A stretch of DNA of 64,000 bases from Virgibacillus sp. NKC19-3 (GTDB lineage: Bacteria > Bacillota > Bacilli > Bacillales > Amphibacillaceae): positions 2,728,001-2,792,000 of the forward strand of contig NZ_JAGYHC010000001.1 in the NCBI RefSeq assembly GCF_019837165.1. The letters are read 5' to 3'. Both the position numbers and the translations under genes were made by a program. The notes under the pieces are model-generated. The model saw only the letters and a list, made by a program, of their open reading frames with translations. It was not told the DNA's origin and did no database searches. Below are positions 12,457-21,092 of the stretch, piece after piece; position 1 is the stretch's first letter, and each line of letters opens with the position of its first letter.

Positions 12457-12757
12457 AACCATCCTTTCGCTTGATTACAAAAACTAGTTTAACACAAGGA
12501 CAGTTTCAAAAACAAAGGGTGAATAGACGCGTCAGTAATAATTATTTTGTATATAAAAGGCTGAAAATATGTTAGTCACCTTTCTCCATTAACATGTTTC
12601 TAATTGCTGGCTTATTCTATAAAATGCTCCAGATTTGCTACAAGATGTTTTAAGATCACCGAAAGATCAACGAAACGAAGTCCAAAGGTGTGACGAACTC
12701 AACCAACATGGTCCTTTTTATTCTTCTTTTGAATACATACTTATAATGCACCTAAAA

Positions 12758-13585
12758 TTAATTATCTCCGCCAACCGGAACCACGGCTCCATCGTATGTT
12801 TCTAAGATATAGTCTTGTATCTCATCTGATTGCAATACGTCAACCAGTGTGTTCAATGTTTCATCTTCTACATCTTCCGAACGGACTGCAATCACATTCA
12901 CATATGGAGATTCATCACCTTCAATAAAAAGCGCATCCTCTAATGGATTTAAATCCGCATCAATGGCATAGTTTGTATTGATCGCAATCAGTGCATCTTC
13001 TTCAGCAAAATATTGTTCTGGTAAAAGTGCCGCATCAACATCTGCTGAAAACGTCAGGTCATGCGGGTTTTCCTCAATATCGCTTACTTCTGCTTCCACT
13101 TTATCTACATCTTCATCCAGTGTAATCAATCCTTGTTCTTCAAATAATGCCAGAACGCGACCATGGTCAGCGACAGAACGACTTAAAATTACCTCTGTTC
13201 CATCTTCAATGTCATCAATACTGGAAATGTTTTGCGAGTAAAGACCCATCGGTTCAATATGAATGCCGTCAATGTAGTCAAAGTCATACCCGATTTCTTC
13301 TATTTGATTCTCTAAATAAGGAATATGCTGGAAGTAATTTGCGTCCAGATCCCCGCTTTCCAAATCATCATTAGGCAGTACATAATCTTGATACTCTTCA
13401 ATAGTAAGGTTTATTCCTTCTTCTTCAAGAAGTGGCTTTGCTTCTTCTAAAATTTCTGCATGTGGTGTACTATTTGCTCCAATAGTAATTTCTGTCGTTT
13501 CAGAATCACCCGATGAATCTCCACCACCACAAGCTGCCAATACAAGCACTACTAATACAGATAGAAACAGTAAAGTCTTTTTCAT
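12758..13585 (-). CDS. metQ: Methionine-binding lipoprotein MetQ
   Basis: The start is set at the ATG at 13585, which has AAAGGAGAG 8-10 bp upstream and directly begins the signal peptide MKKTLLFLSVLVVLVLAACGGG; the open frame further upstream has no translation signal. The product is 275 residues. The lipobox LAAC places the mature N-terminal Cys on the membrane. The NlpA/MetQ core follows: ITIGANSTPHAEIL, QHIPYLE and the ISRSVADHGRVL-like region. It captures D/L-methionine for the MetN-MetI transporter. It is the last gene of metN-metI-metQ but is separated from metI by 479 bp occupied by a repeat element, which is unusual. Confidence 0.95.
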   Translation of the reverse strand: MKKTLLFLSVLVVLVLAACGGGDSSGDSETTEITIGANSTPHAEILEEAKPLLEEEGINLTIEEYQDYVLPNDDLESGDLDANYFQHIPYLENQIEEIGYDFDYIDGIHIEPMGLYSQNISSIDDIEDGTEVILSRSVADHGRVLALFEEQGLITLDEDVDKVEAEVSDIEENPHDLTFSADVDAALLPEQYFAEEDALIAINTNYAIDADLNPLEDALFIEGDESPYVNVIAVRSEDVEDETLNTLVDVLQSDEIQDYILETYDGAVVPVGGDN

Positions 13586-13652
13586 AATAAAAATCTCTCC
13601 TTTTTTCTTAACCCTTTTCGTACGTTTTATTGCTTTTAAATCTTCACAATTG

Positions 13653-14023
13653 ATATAAACTGCGACGTAGTGTGCAATATTTGCCACCGTCCGGGATCGT
13701 TACGGGCAATCGCGGACCTTAGGGCACGGCCTCAGCCTCCTCGGAAGAAAACTGCTTCCTGCGGGGTCTTCGGACACGTGCTATTCCCGCAGGAGTCGAT
13801 TGCCCTCCACTCACCCGGACTACTGACAGCATGAAACTGCTTCGTTAATAATACAGTAAACTCACTGCCAGCGGAGGAAATACATGTAGACTCCTGCGGG
13901 AGGCAAGGCCTAGGTGAGACCTCGAAGTGCGTTAGCATGAGAGGGCTCACCAGCCGCCCGCGGAAAGCGAAATGTATTACCGGAGCGGGGGCATCATACT
14001 TCAAGTTACGTCGCAGTTTATAT
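13653..14023. repeat. GC-rich composite repeat between metI and metQ
   Basis: Terminal arms ATATAAACTGCGACGTA (13653-13669) and TACGTCGCAGTTTATAT (14007-14023) are perfect 17-bp inverted repeats. The interior is far more GC-rich than the neighbouring genes. Its right half (about 13870-13990) contains a module (GACTCCTGCGGGAGG, GGTGAGACCTCGAAGTGCG, GGCTCACCAGCCGCCC) clearly related to the inner part of the repeats at 31686 and 35067. The left half (13700-13800) looks like a second, inverted and diverged copy. An open frame across it is an artefact. It is a non-autonomous repeat lying inside the metNIQ transcription unit. Confidence 0.85.
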
Positions 14024-14064
14024 ATTTTGTAGTATAAAGAAACAATTTTTTAGAAAAACAGCCT

Positions 14065-14742
14065 TTATCTTTTATCTAATTTATTGGAAATAAAGTCTCC
14101 AATGAATTGGAAAATGAATACAATGATTACAATTAAAATGGTACAAACTAACACTACATCAAAATCACGTCGCTGAAACCCAAAAAAGTATGCATAATCG
14201 CCTAAACCTCCAGCACCGATTACGCCGGCCATAGCCGTATAACCAATTAAGGCTATTCCAGTAACCGTAATTCCTGACACCAATGCTGGCATCGATTCCG
14301 GCAAGAGAACACGAAAAATAATAGTCCGTGTTTTCGCTCCCATGGATTTCGCTGCTTCAATCACTCCTTTATCCACTTCTTTGAGTGCGATTTCCACGAG
14401 CCTACCATAAAATGGTGCGGAACCAATAATCAATGCAGGCAACGCAGCAGAAGGGCCACGAATGGTTCCAATGAGGAAGTCAGTGAATGGGAATAACAAT
14501 AAAATTAAGATAATAAATGGAATGGCTCGAAACACATTCACAATCGTAGAAACGATAAAATGAAAAACCGTATTTTGCCACATTCCATCTTGTGCTGTCA
14601 GATATAAGAGTAATCCTAAGATGATTCCTAAAATGACCGTTCCTGCCAGCGCAATCAATGTCATATAAAACGTTTCATAAGTTGCAACCACCAAATCCTG
14701 AATATCCAGATTCGAAAAGAAATCAGTTAGCATCACGTACAA
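14065..14742 (-). CDS. metI: Methionine ABC transporter permease MetI
   Basis: This 225-residue protein has five predicted membrane segments and the EAA-loop motif EAAKSMGAKTRTIIFRVLLPESMP (about residues 132-155) by which MetI contacts MetN. It forms the membrane channel of the MetNIQ importer for D- and L-methionine. It overlaps metN by 20 bp, showing translational coupling. Its length matches the family. B. subtilis calls this gene metP or yusB. Confidence 0.95.
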   Translation of the reverse strand: MYVMLTDFFSNLDIQDLVVATYETFYMTLIALAGTVILGIILGLLLYLTAQDGMWQNTVFHFIVSTIVNVFRAIPFIILILLLFPFTDFLIGTIRGPSAALPALIIGSAPFYGRLVEIALKEVDKGVIEAAKSMGAKTRTIIFRVLLPESMPALVSGITVTGIALIGYTAMAGVIGAGGLGDYAYFFGFQRRDFDVVLVCTILIVIIVFIFQFIGDFISNKLDKR

Positions 14743-15751
14743 CCTCCACTTCTACCGAGGTTTCATCACGAATATAAGTTGTAGCCTTATCCGTTTCGAC
14801 TGTATCTCCCACAACCTGTACGAATAACGTCCCGTATGCACCAGCTTGCGTCTGTGTTATTTTACCTTGGAGTATATTTATGTCGAGATCGAATTTCCTA
14901 GCAAGTTGACTTATCAAAGCCTGATTTGTCGTCTCACCAATAAAATGAAGCCGTATTATCCTTCCTTGCTCATACGTATGGATTAAATGAGAGATGCTAT
15001 CATCCTCATTCGCACCCATAACCTGTTCTACGAATTTCTTTGTCACAGGTTGTTTTGGATGCAGGAACACGTTTAATACATCTCCTTGTTCCACAATTTT
15101 CCCTTCGTCCATCACCGCAACTTGTTTGCAGATTTTGCGTATAACATGCATTTCATGAGTGATCAGGATAATGGTCAGGCCCAGTCGCTGATTAATATCA
15201 ACCAGTAAGTCGAGGATGGAATTGGTCGTTTCCGGATCCAGTGCGGAAGTTGCTTCATCGCAAAGTAACACTTTCGGATTGTTTGCTAAAGCACGAGCAA
15301 TGCCTACACGCTGTTTCTGCCCCCCGCTTAGCTGAGATGGATATGCATTTTCTCTTCCAGAGAGTCCTACCAAATCAATGAGTTCCCGTACACGTTCCTC
15401 GCGTTCCCCCTTTGCAACACCAGCTATTTCTAGTGGAAATACAATATTATCCGTCACCGTACATGACCAAAGCAAATTGAAATGCTGAAAAATCATTCCA
15501 ATCTCCTGCCGAGCCAAGCGAAGCTCTTTGGCATTTAATTCCGTTATTTCCCTATTTTCAATTTCTACGCTACCACGGGAAGGATCTTCCAAACGATTAA
15601 GCAAACGAACGAATGTACTTTTTCCGGCCCCACTATAGCCGATTACGCCGAATATTTCGCCTTCTTTTATGGTAAGGGTCAGATCATCCACAGCTGTTAT
15701 TTTCTTATTGTTTGTTGTAAAGTATTTACTCAAACCCTTAATTGAAATCAC
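14723..15751 (-). CDS. metN: Methionine ABC transporter ATP-binding protein MetN
   Basis: This 342-residue ABC ATPase has Walker A GYSGAGKST (about 38), signature QLSGGQKQRVGIARAL (about 140), Walker B VLLCDEATSALD (about 162) and a switch His in LITHEMHV. The C-terminal NIL domain (about 265-342) senses methionine and gives transinhibition. It is the first gene of metNIQ and lies about 40 bp downstream of a SAM-I riboswitch terminator, so transcription should rise when S-adenosylmethionine is low. Confidence 0.96.
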   Translation of the reverse strand: MISIKGLSKYFTTNNKKITAVDDLTLTIKEGEIFGVIGYSGAGKSTFVRLLNRLEDPSRGSVEIENREITELNAKELRLARQEIGMIFQHFNLLWSCTVTDNIVFPLEIAGVAKGEREERVRELIDLVGLSGRENAYPSQLSGGQKQRVGIARALANNPKVLLCDEATSALDPETTNSILDLLVDINQRLGLTIILITHEMHVIRKICKQVAVMDEGKIVEQGDVLNVFLHPKQPVTKKFVEQVMGANEDDSISHLIHTYEQGRIIRLHFIGETTNQALISQLARKFDLDINILQGKITQTQAGAYGTLFVQVVGDTVETDKATTYIRDETSVEVEVVRDAN

Positions 15752-15792
15752 GTCTCATCCTCCTTTTGATACAAGTTTCGAATGCCTTGCTA

Positions 15793-15963
15793 AACATAAA
15801 TAACGTCCTTCTGTAAGAGAACAGAAGGACGTTATAATTTTACCTTCGTTCCCTCATCTATCAAAGAATTACACTTTGCAGGAATTGGCACCTTTCAGAC
15901 ATAAAAATGTCGAGGTTGCCGCGGGTTCGTAGGGCCAGTCCCTCCACCGCTCAAGATAAGAGA
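15793..15963 (-). promoter_or_regulatory. SAM-I (S-box) riboswitch with intrinsic terminator
   Basis: Read on the minus strand from 15963, the aptamer shows the S-box landmarks in order: CTTATCTTGAGCGGTGGAG (P1 and kink-turn side), GGGACTGGCCCTACGAACCC (P2 with pseudoknot loop), CGGCAACC (J3/4 region), AAGGTGCCAATTCC (P4 and core), and GATAGATGAGG closing P1 near 15850. It is followed by a perfect 15-bp terminator stem, ATAACGTCCTTCTGT (15800-15814) with its complement at 15821-15835. SAM binding should favour termination before metN. Confidence 0.95.
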
Positions 15964-16041
15964 TACATTTTCATTTTATTCATCAATGATATAGATCGTA
16001 GCATGCTATGCTTTTTATGTCAATTCTATTTTCTCTCTCAG

Positions 16042-16365
16042 TCAACTCTTCACAAATAACTCAGGCTTATAATCCGTTAGATACGTATAGATATTTGCAA
16101 TAGAGTGAAAAGCATAGATTTTTTCTTTTATCTCATTGCCTTCCTTAATTAAGAGACATGGAACACTCTCAATTTGCTGTTCTTGCATAAAAGTAGCATG
16201 TAGGGATGCATTCATCTTATAAAAAATGTCTTCTTTATGCACGGATTCTATTTTCGTTAACATTGTTTGTGCCAGATGACATGTGCCACAAAAAGGGGTG
16301 TAAACAAATAATAGATAACGTTCTTGCTTTAACAGCTCATTTGTTATTTCTTGCAAAACTACCAC
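16042..16365 (-). CDS. yusE: Thioredoxin-like protein (YusE-like)
   Basis: This 107-residue protein has a thioredoxin fold with the redox motif FCGTCHLA (about residues 26-33) after the strand YLLFVYTP, and a cis-Pro segment VPCLLIKEG near residue 80. CGTC differs from the CGPC of housekeeping thioredoxin, as in B. subtilis YusE. It starts 2 bp before the stop of the Toprim gene upstream, so the two are coupled. Its partner is unknown. It lies in the conserved block yusE-yusF-gcvH-yusI. Confidence 0.8.
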   Translation of the reverse strand: MVVLQEITNELLKQERYLLFVYTPFCGTCHLAQTMLTKIESVHKEDIFYKMNASLHATFMQEQQIESVPCLLIKEGNEIKEKIYAFHSIANIYTYLTDYKPELFVKS

Positions 16366-16366
16366 C

Positions 16367-16720
16367 CTAAACTAAAAAAATTGGATTCACCGCAAATCCC
16401 GTACGCACCAGAGCAGCAGCAAGCATGTGTCCAGGAGTTGTTGCTACTTCGCGGTATTCACTACTGACATATAAATGTTTGGCAAGTGGAAGCTCCCGCC
16501 TCAATTGTTTCCGTAATTTTATGCCTGCAGGGTCTTCATCAACCATGATAAAGACATCTTTATTATCCAAATCATAGGTTTCCAGAAGATCATCAAAACG
16601 CTCAACACCAAGTGTACCATTTGTGCATAGAATCGTGACATCTTCTGTAAGAACCTTCTTGATTTCTCTTTTATCGGTCAATCCTTCAACAATAATAACT
16701 TTATTTGTTTCATGATCCAT
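16367..16720 (-). CDS. yusF: Toprim domain protein (YusF-like)
   Basis: This 117-residue protein is a stand-alone Toprim domain. The acidic motifs are visible as VIIVEGLTDKREIKK (Glu of strand 1, about residue 12) and MVDEDPAGIKLRKQ (DxD motif, about residue 58). Toprim domains bind Mg2+ in primases, topoisomerases and RNase M5-type nucleases; the small stand-alone kind in Bacillus has no established role. It is directly followed by the thioredoxin-like yusE. The B. subtilis gene yusG, normally between this gene and gcvH, is not evident here. Confidence 0.8.
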   Translation of the reverse strand: MDHETNKVIIVEGLTDKREIKKVLTEDVTILCTNGTLGVERFDDLLETYDLDNKDVFIMVDEDPAGIKLRKQLRRELPLAKHLYVSSEYREVATTPGHMLAAALVRTGFAVNPIFLV

Positions 16721-16874
16721 GATCCCACAACACCCCTGATAAAATCAACCAAAAAAGCTTCTATACATGTGTTTATGATCAAGCTATTTCTAAACGATCC
16801 TTGCTTTTACACCGTCGCAGTTTCGATCATTTGTGTAAAAGCTACAATACGTGAAAAAAGCTGTGATACAAATA

Positions 16875-16915
16875 AGGCTGACTATACAACTATTTTCATT
16901 GTTGTAAATCAGCCT
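16875..16915 (-). terminator. Terminator downstream of gcvH
   Basis: AGGCTGACTATACAAC (16875-16890) and GTTGTAAATCAGCCT (16901-16915) form a long stem with one bulge, 25 bp beyond the gcvH stop. The T-run on the minus strand is weak. Confidence 0.6.
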
Positions 16916-16939
16916 GTCTTTCGTAACTATAAGCACGAA

Positions 16940-17329
16940 TTAGCTTTCATCTTCGTCCGTAATCGCATTATATTGTTCAGACGTTAATAGGCGATCAAGC
17001 TCCGATTCATCAGATGGTTCAACAACAACCATCCATGCTTTATCATACGGAGAATCATTTACGAATTCTGGACTATCCTCCAAATCTTCGTTTACTTCCA
17101 CAACTTTCCCGCTTAACGGCGCGTATAGTTCAGAAACCGTTTTAACAGACTCAACGCTTCCGAAAGGCTCATCTAATTCAATTTCGTCCCCTACCTCCGG
17201 AAGTTCCACAAATACAATATCTCCCAGTTCATCCTGTGCAAAATCTGTAATCCCAATACGCACTTTATCGTCTTCTTGTTTTACCCATTCATGTTCTTCT
17301 GAATACAATAAATCCGTTGGTACACCCAC
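16940..17329 (-). CDS. gcvH: Glycine cleavage system H protein
   Basis: The start is taken as the GTG at 17329, which follows GGAGGG by 6 bp and gives the family N-terminus [15 protein letters not shown]; the 22 residues of open frame upstream are not part of the protein. The product is 129 residues. The lipoylated lysine is in [12 protein letters not shown] (about residue 64). H protein shuttles the methylamine group of glycine between P, T and L proteins, and in Firmicutes also serves as the entry point for lipoyl relay to other complexes. No gcvT or gcvP lies nearby, as in B. subtilis. Confidence 0.95.
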   Translation of the reverse strand: MGVPTDLLYSEEHEWVKQEDDKVRIGITDFAQDELGDIVFVELPEVGDEIELDEPFGSVESVKTVSELYAPLSGKVVEVNEDLEDSPEFVNDSPYDKAWMVVVEPSDESELDRLLTSEQYNAITDEDES

Positions 17330-17416
17330 ATAAATCCCTCCATGATATATTATAATTGCACCATAACTATACAAGACTATACAAGTTATGTACATATTTT
17401 TCTAGTATTCCGTTTT

Positions 17417-17773
17417 TTACAGCCAATTTTCATTAAACGCTTCTTCTGTGAATCCCACAGTGACCTTTTCACCGTCTGTTACGATTGGCCTTTTAATCAG
17501 CATTCCGTCAGAGGCTAGAAGTTCTGCCATTTCCTCTGTACTTGCATCTTTAATTTTATCCTTCATATTCAACTCACGGTACTTTTTCCCACTCGTATTG
17601 AAAAATTTCTTCGCAGGCAAACCACTTTTAGCGATCAGATCTAACAGTGTTTCTTTTTTTGGTGGTGTGTTTACGATATGTATGGTTCTATAATTGATTT
17701 TATTCTCATCCAACCACTTTTTCGCTTTTTTACATGTCCCACAATTCGGATACCAATAAAATGTTACCGCCAT
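17417..17773 (-). CDS. yusI: ArsC/Spx-family protein YusI
   Basis: This 118-residue protein has the ArsC/Spx fold with YPNCGTCKKAKKWLDE at residues 8-23 (a CxxC pair like Spx) and the RPIV...VGF segment at about residues 95-110 typical of YffB/ArsC-like proteins. It lacks the arsenate-reductase Arg arrangement I would need to call an ArsC. Its role is unknown; homologues are annotated as Spx/MgsR-like regulators or reductases. It lies upstream of gcvH on the same strand, as in B. subtilis. Confidence 0.8.
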   Translation of the reverse strand: MAVTFYWYPNCGTCKKAKKWLDENKINYRTIHIVNTPPKKETLLDLIAKSGLPAKKFFNTSGKKYRELNMKDKIKDASTEEMAELLASDGMLIKRPIVTDGEKVTVGFTEEAFNENWL

Positions 17774-17957
17774 TTACAACCCTCCCTTTCCGATCTATTT
17801 ATATTTCATTTTACCATGACTCGTGGTAATTATTCATTGTTTTTGCAGGGAAATATGTAAACATTTGAAACTATATTCAACTCCACGTCTTGTTTGTGTT
17901 CCTTTTACAATAACGCAAATAATAGATAATATCCACTGATATCAAAGAATAACAATA

Positions 17958-18058
17958 AAGCTGGGACAAATAGTGTCTTTAACAAATAAATTCCAAATAA
18001 ACATTGCTTCGGAACATATTCGTTTGTGATTTAAACACTTTCATTTTGTCCCAGCCTT
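17958..18058. repeat. TGGGACAAA-type inverted repeat, short form
   Basis: AAGCTGGGACAAA (17958-17970) and TTTGTCCCAGCCTT (18045-18058) are the outer arms, with the family's inner segment AACAAATAAATTCC...GCTTCGGAACA between. It begins 9 bp past the fadE stop and could terminate the fad transcript. It is about 100 bp and lacks the GC-rich insert found in the long forms at 31686 and 35067. Confidence 0.8.
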
Positions 18059-18066
18059 GGTAATAG

Positions 18067-19851
18067 TTATACGAGATACTTTTCTTCTTCAATGATCGTT
18101 GCAGCTATTTCTCGTTTTTTCGCAATCACATTTGTTGGTGTATGACGTGTTAGTTTTCTTAGTGATGACAGCATCGTGCGCAATGTATCACCTTCTTCCA
18201 CCGCAATTAATGTTTCTTTTGCATGTGCTTCAATACGATTGAATGCTTCCTGTACATATACTTGTGTATAAAGCAGCTTTTGTTTATTTGACTTCTCCCC
18301 TGACGTATTGATTGCTTTTTCTGTGCGGAGAATAGTTGCTTCTATGTTGTATACTTCGGCAACCATGTCAGCAAGATTCACTAAAATTTCCTGTTCGTTT
18401 TCAATCTGCTGCATGTATTTCTGTGCAGCAAGGCCTGCACCAAGCAGGACAATTTTCTTTGCATTTTTCAATAGGTGTTTTTCTTGTAATAACGTTTCGT
18501 CATCAACTTCCTCATGATTCATCATCATTAATTCTTCTTGCAGGCTTTGTGCTTTTTGCAGCAATGGAAGTTCACCCTTCATTGCCTTTTTCAGCAATGT
18601 GCCCGGAACAAGCAAGCGATTGATTTCATTTGTTCCTTCAAAAATGCGGTTGATCCGTGAATCGCGATAGATCCGCTCCACCTCATACTCCTGCATGAAT
18701 CCATAACCGCCATGCATTTGGAGCGCTTCATCGGCCGTATAATCCAGTAATTCTGTAGCCATATATTTTGTCATGGAACACTCAATTTGATATTCGGCAA
18801 TGGCACGCGCTACCTCACGCCCGTCTTTTAGTTGTTCGTCTGTTAATGCCCCCATACGTTGCTCAAACAAACCAACCGTACGATAAACGGAACTTTCATT
18901 CGCATATATCCCCGCAGCCATCGTTGCCAATTTTTCCTGTGTTAATGAAAAGCTCGAAATGGGTGTGTTAAACTGTTTACGCTGATTGACATATTTGGTC
19001 GCTAACTCCAATGCACGTTTGGAACTACCAACACCCCCAACCGCAAGCTTATAACGACCGATATTTAGAATATTAAAGGCAATAATATGACCGCGGCCTT
19101 TTTGGCCTAATAGATTTTCCACAGGTACTTCCGCGTCTTCCAATACAAGCGTTCGGGTTGAAGAACTCTTAATCCCCATTTTTTTCTCTTCCGGACCAGT
19201 AGATACGCCTGGGAATTCACGCTCAACGATGAATGCTGAGAAGTGCTCCCCATCAATTTTCGCATATACAATAAACACATCTGCAAATGCTGAGTTTGTG
19301 ATCCACTGTTTTTCTCCATTTAAAAGATAATGCGTTCCGGCTTCATTTAATGTAGCCGTGGTCTTTGCGCTCATCGCGTCAGAACCGGAGCTTGGTTCTG
19401 TTAGTGCATACGCAGCTAAAAGCTCTCCTGTCGCAAGTTTTGGCAAATATTTCTCCTTCTGGGCATCATTACCGAAAAATACAATTGGAAGGGATCCAAT
19501 TCCCACATGCCCTCCATGCGTTACCGAAAAGCCACCTGCGCGTGAAAATTTTTCCGTAATTAAAGATGAACTAATTTTATCCAGTCCCAGACCACCATAT
19601 TCTTCCGGGACATCGGCTCCCAACAATCCTATTTCACCAGCTTTTTTCAATAAAGCCACGGAATGCTCAAACTCATGATTTTCTAAGTTATCAATCTTTG
19701 GTACTACTTCACCTAACACAAAATCTTCCGTCGTTTTAGCAATCATTTTATGCTCTTCTGTAAAATCTTCTGGTGTAATTACATCATCTGCCGTCAAATC
19801 TTCCGTTAAAAATGCCCCACCTTGGAAAATCTTTTCCTTTGTTTCACTCAT
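18067..19851 (-). CDS. fadE: Acyl-CoA dehydrogenase FadE
   Basis: This 594-residue protein is a long-form acyl-CoA dehydrogenase. The FAD/substrate motifs are YALTEPSSGSDA (about residue 152) and WITNSAFADV (about 186), and LQMHGGYGFMQEYEVERIYRD (about 378) carries the conserved C-terminal ACAD signature; the extra C-terminal helical part (430-594) matches B. subtilis FadE/YusJ. It performs the first, FAD-dependent step of fatty acid beta-oxidation. It is the third gene after fadN and fadA and should be repressed by FadR through the operator upstream of fadN. Confidence 0.93.
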   Translation of the reverse strand: MSETKEKIFQGGAFLTEDLTADDVITPEDFTEEHKMIAKTTEDFVLGEVVPKIDNLENHEFEHSVALLKKAGEIGLLGADVPEEYGGLGLDKISSSLITEKFSRAGGFSVTHGGHVGIGSLPIVFFGNDAQKEKYLPKLATGELLAAYALTEPSSGSDAMSAKTTATLNEAGTHYLLNGEKQWITNSAFADVFIVYAKIDGEHFSAFIVEREFPGVSTGPEEKKMGIKSSSTRTLVLEDAEVPVENLLGQKGRGHIIAFNILNIGRYKLAVGGVGSSKRALELATKYVNQRKQFNTPISSFSLTQEKLATMAAGIYANESSVYRTVGLFEQRMGALTDEQLKDGREVARAIAEYQIECSMTKYMATELLDYTADEALQMHGGYGFMQEYEVERIYRDSRINRIFEGTNEINRLLVPGTLLKKAMKGELPLLQKAQSLQEELMMMNHEEVDDETLLQEKHLLKNAKKIVLLGAGLAAQKYMQQIENEQEILVNLADMVAEVYNIEATILRTEKAINTSGEKSNKQKLLYTQVYVQEAFNRIEAHAKETLIAVEEGDTLRTMLSSLRKLTRHTPTNVIAKKREIAATIIEEEKYLV

Positions 19852-19898
19852 CTGAATCTCCCTTTCCAGTTTGGAATTATTTTTTAAAGCACATGGAG

Positions 19899-21074
19899 TT
19901 ATAAAAGTTCAAATACGCCTGCAGCCCCCATTCCGCCACCAATACACATCGTAACAACACCATACTGCTCCCTGCGGCGTTTCATTTCATGGATGAGGCT
20001 CAGCGTTAATTTTGTCCCTGTCATCCCAAGCGGATGGCCAAGTGCGATTGCCCCTCCATTGACATTCACTTTATTTATATCCAGGTCCAATGCTTGAATG
20101 ACGCGCACAGATTGAGATGCAAATGCCTCATTTAATTCAAATAGGCCTATGTCTGAAAGTTCAAGACCAGCTATTTTCAATGCTTTTGGTACAGCTTCAA
20201 CAGGGCCTACGCCCATAATTTCCGGTTCCACACCAGCTACTGCAAATGAACGGAATTTAACAAGGGATGCTAATCCTTCTGCTTCTGCCTTTTCTCGATC
20301 CATGACGAGAACAGAAGCTGCTCCATCACTCATTTGCGATGCATTTCCAGCAGTAACAGATCCCTTTATGTTAAAAGCTGGTCGAAGCTTCGCAAGCACT
20401 TCTGTCGTTGTCTCCGGACGCACTCCTTCGTCTGTTGTGAACTGAAATGTTTTTTCTTCCACTTTATGCTTCTTCCCAACAACACGATTTGTTACGTTCA
20501 CTGGTACGATTTCTTCCTCAAATTTCCCTTCTTTCATGGCTTTTGCTGCACGCTCATGGCTTTGGACTGCAAATGCATCCTGATCCTCTCGTGAAATATG
20601 GAAGCGATTCGCTACTTCTTCTGCGGTATGCCCCATTTCCATATAATAGCCAGGAGCATTTTGAACCAACCTAGGGTTTGGCTTAATAACATGGCCACCC
20701 ATTGGAATGAGACTCATCGACTCCGCTCCACCTGCAATGATCGTATCACTGGCGCCAATCATAATCCGCTCTGCGGCAAAGGCTATACTCTGTAAGCCTG
20801 ATGCACAATAGCGGTTAATTGTAATCCCCGGTACATCGTTTCTTAAACCGGCAAGCCCTGCGATATTACGAGCCATATTCATGCCCTGTTCTGCTTCCGG
20901 CATGGCATTTCCAATAATCACGTCATCAATATTTCCATCATAATTTCCTGCACGCTTAAGCGTATCTTTAATGGTCAATGCCGCTAAATCATCCGGGCGA
21001 CTATTTGCGAGTGATCCTTTATTGGCTTTTCCTACAGGGGTTCTTGCACCTGCAACAATTACTGCTTCCTTCAC
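19899..21074 (-). CDS. fadA: 3-ketoacyl-CoA thiolase FadA
   Basis: The GTG at 21074, preceded by GGGGGAGA, gives the usual thiolase N-terminus and 391 residues, the family length. The catalytic cysteine is in NRYCASGLQSIAFAA (about residue 88), with the active-site His in NEAFASQSV/ GGAIALGHPLGMTG (about 348) and the second Cys in VTMCIGGGMGAAG (about 378). It cleaves 3-ketoacyl-CoA with CoA to release acetyl-CoA. It lies 18 bp downstream of fadN and 47 bp upstream of fadE, in one operon. Confidence 0.94.
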   Translation of the reverse strand: MKEAVIVAGARTPVGKANKGSLANSRPDDLAALTIKDTLKRAGNYDGNIDDVIIGNAMPEAEQGMNMARNIAGLAGLRNDVPGITINRYCASGLQSIAFAAERIMIGASDTIIAGGAESMSLIPMGGHVIKPNPRLVQNAPGYYMEMGHTAEEVANRFHISREDQDAFAVQSHERAAKAMKEGKFEEEIVPVNVTNRVVGKKHKVEEKTFQFTTDEGVRPETTTEVLAKLRPAFNIKGSVTAGNASQMSDGAASVLVMDREKAEAEGLASLVKFRSFAVAGVEPEIMGVGPVEAVPKALKIAGLELSDIGLFELNEAFASQSVRVIQALDLDINKVNVNGGAIALGHPLGMTGTKLTLSLIHEMKRRREQYGVVTMCIGGGMGAAGVFELL

Positions 21075-21092
21075 ATTTTCTCCCCCTATCAT

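Noticed and set aside
13732-14004. A 90-codon open frame on the minus strand between metI and metQ
   Set aside because: It lies wholly within the GC-rich palindromic repeat, has no ribosome site, and its content changes with each repeat copy.
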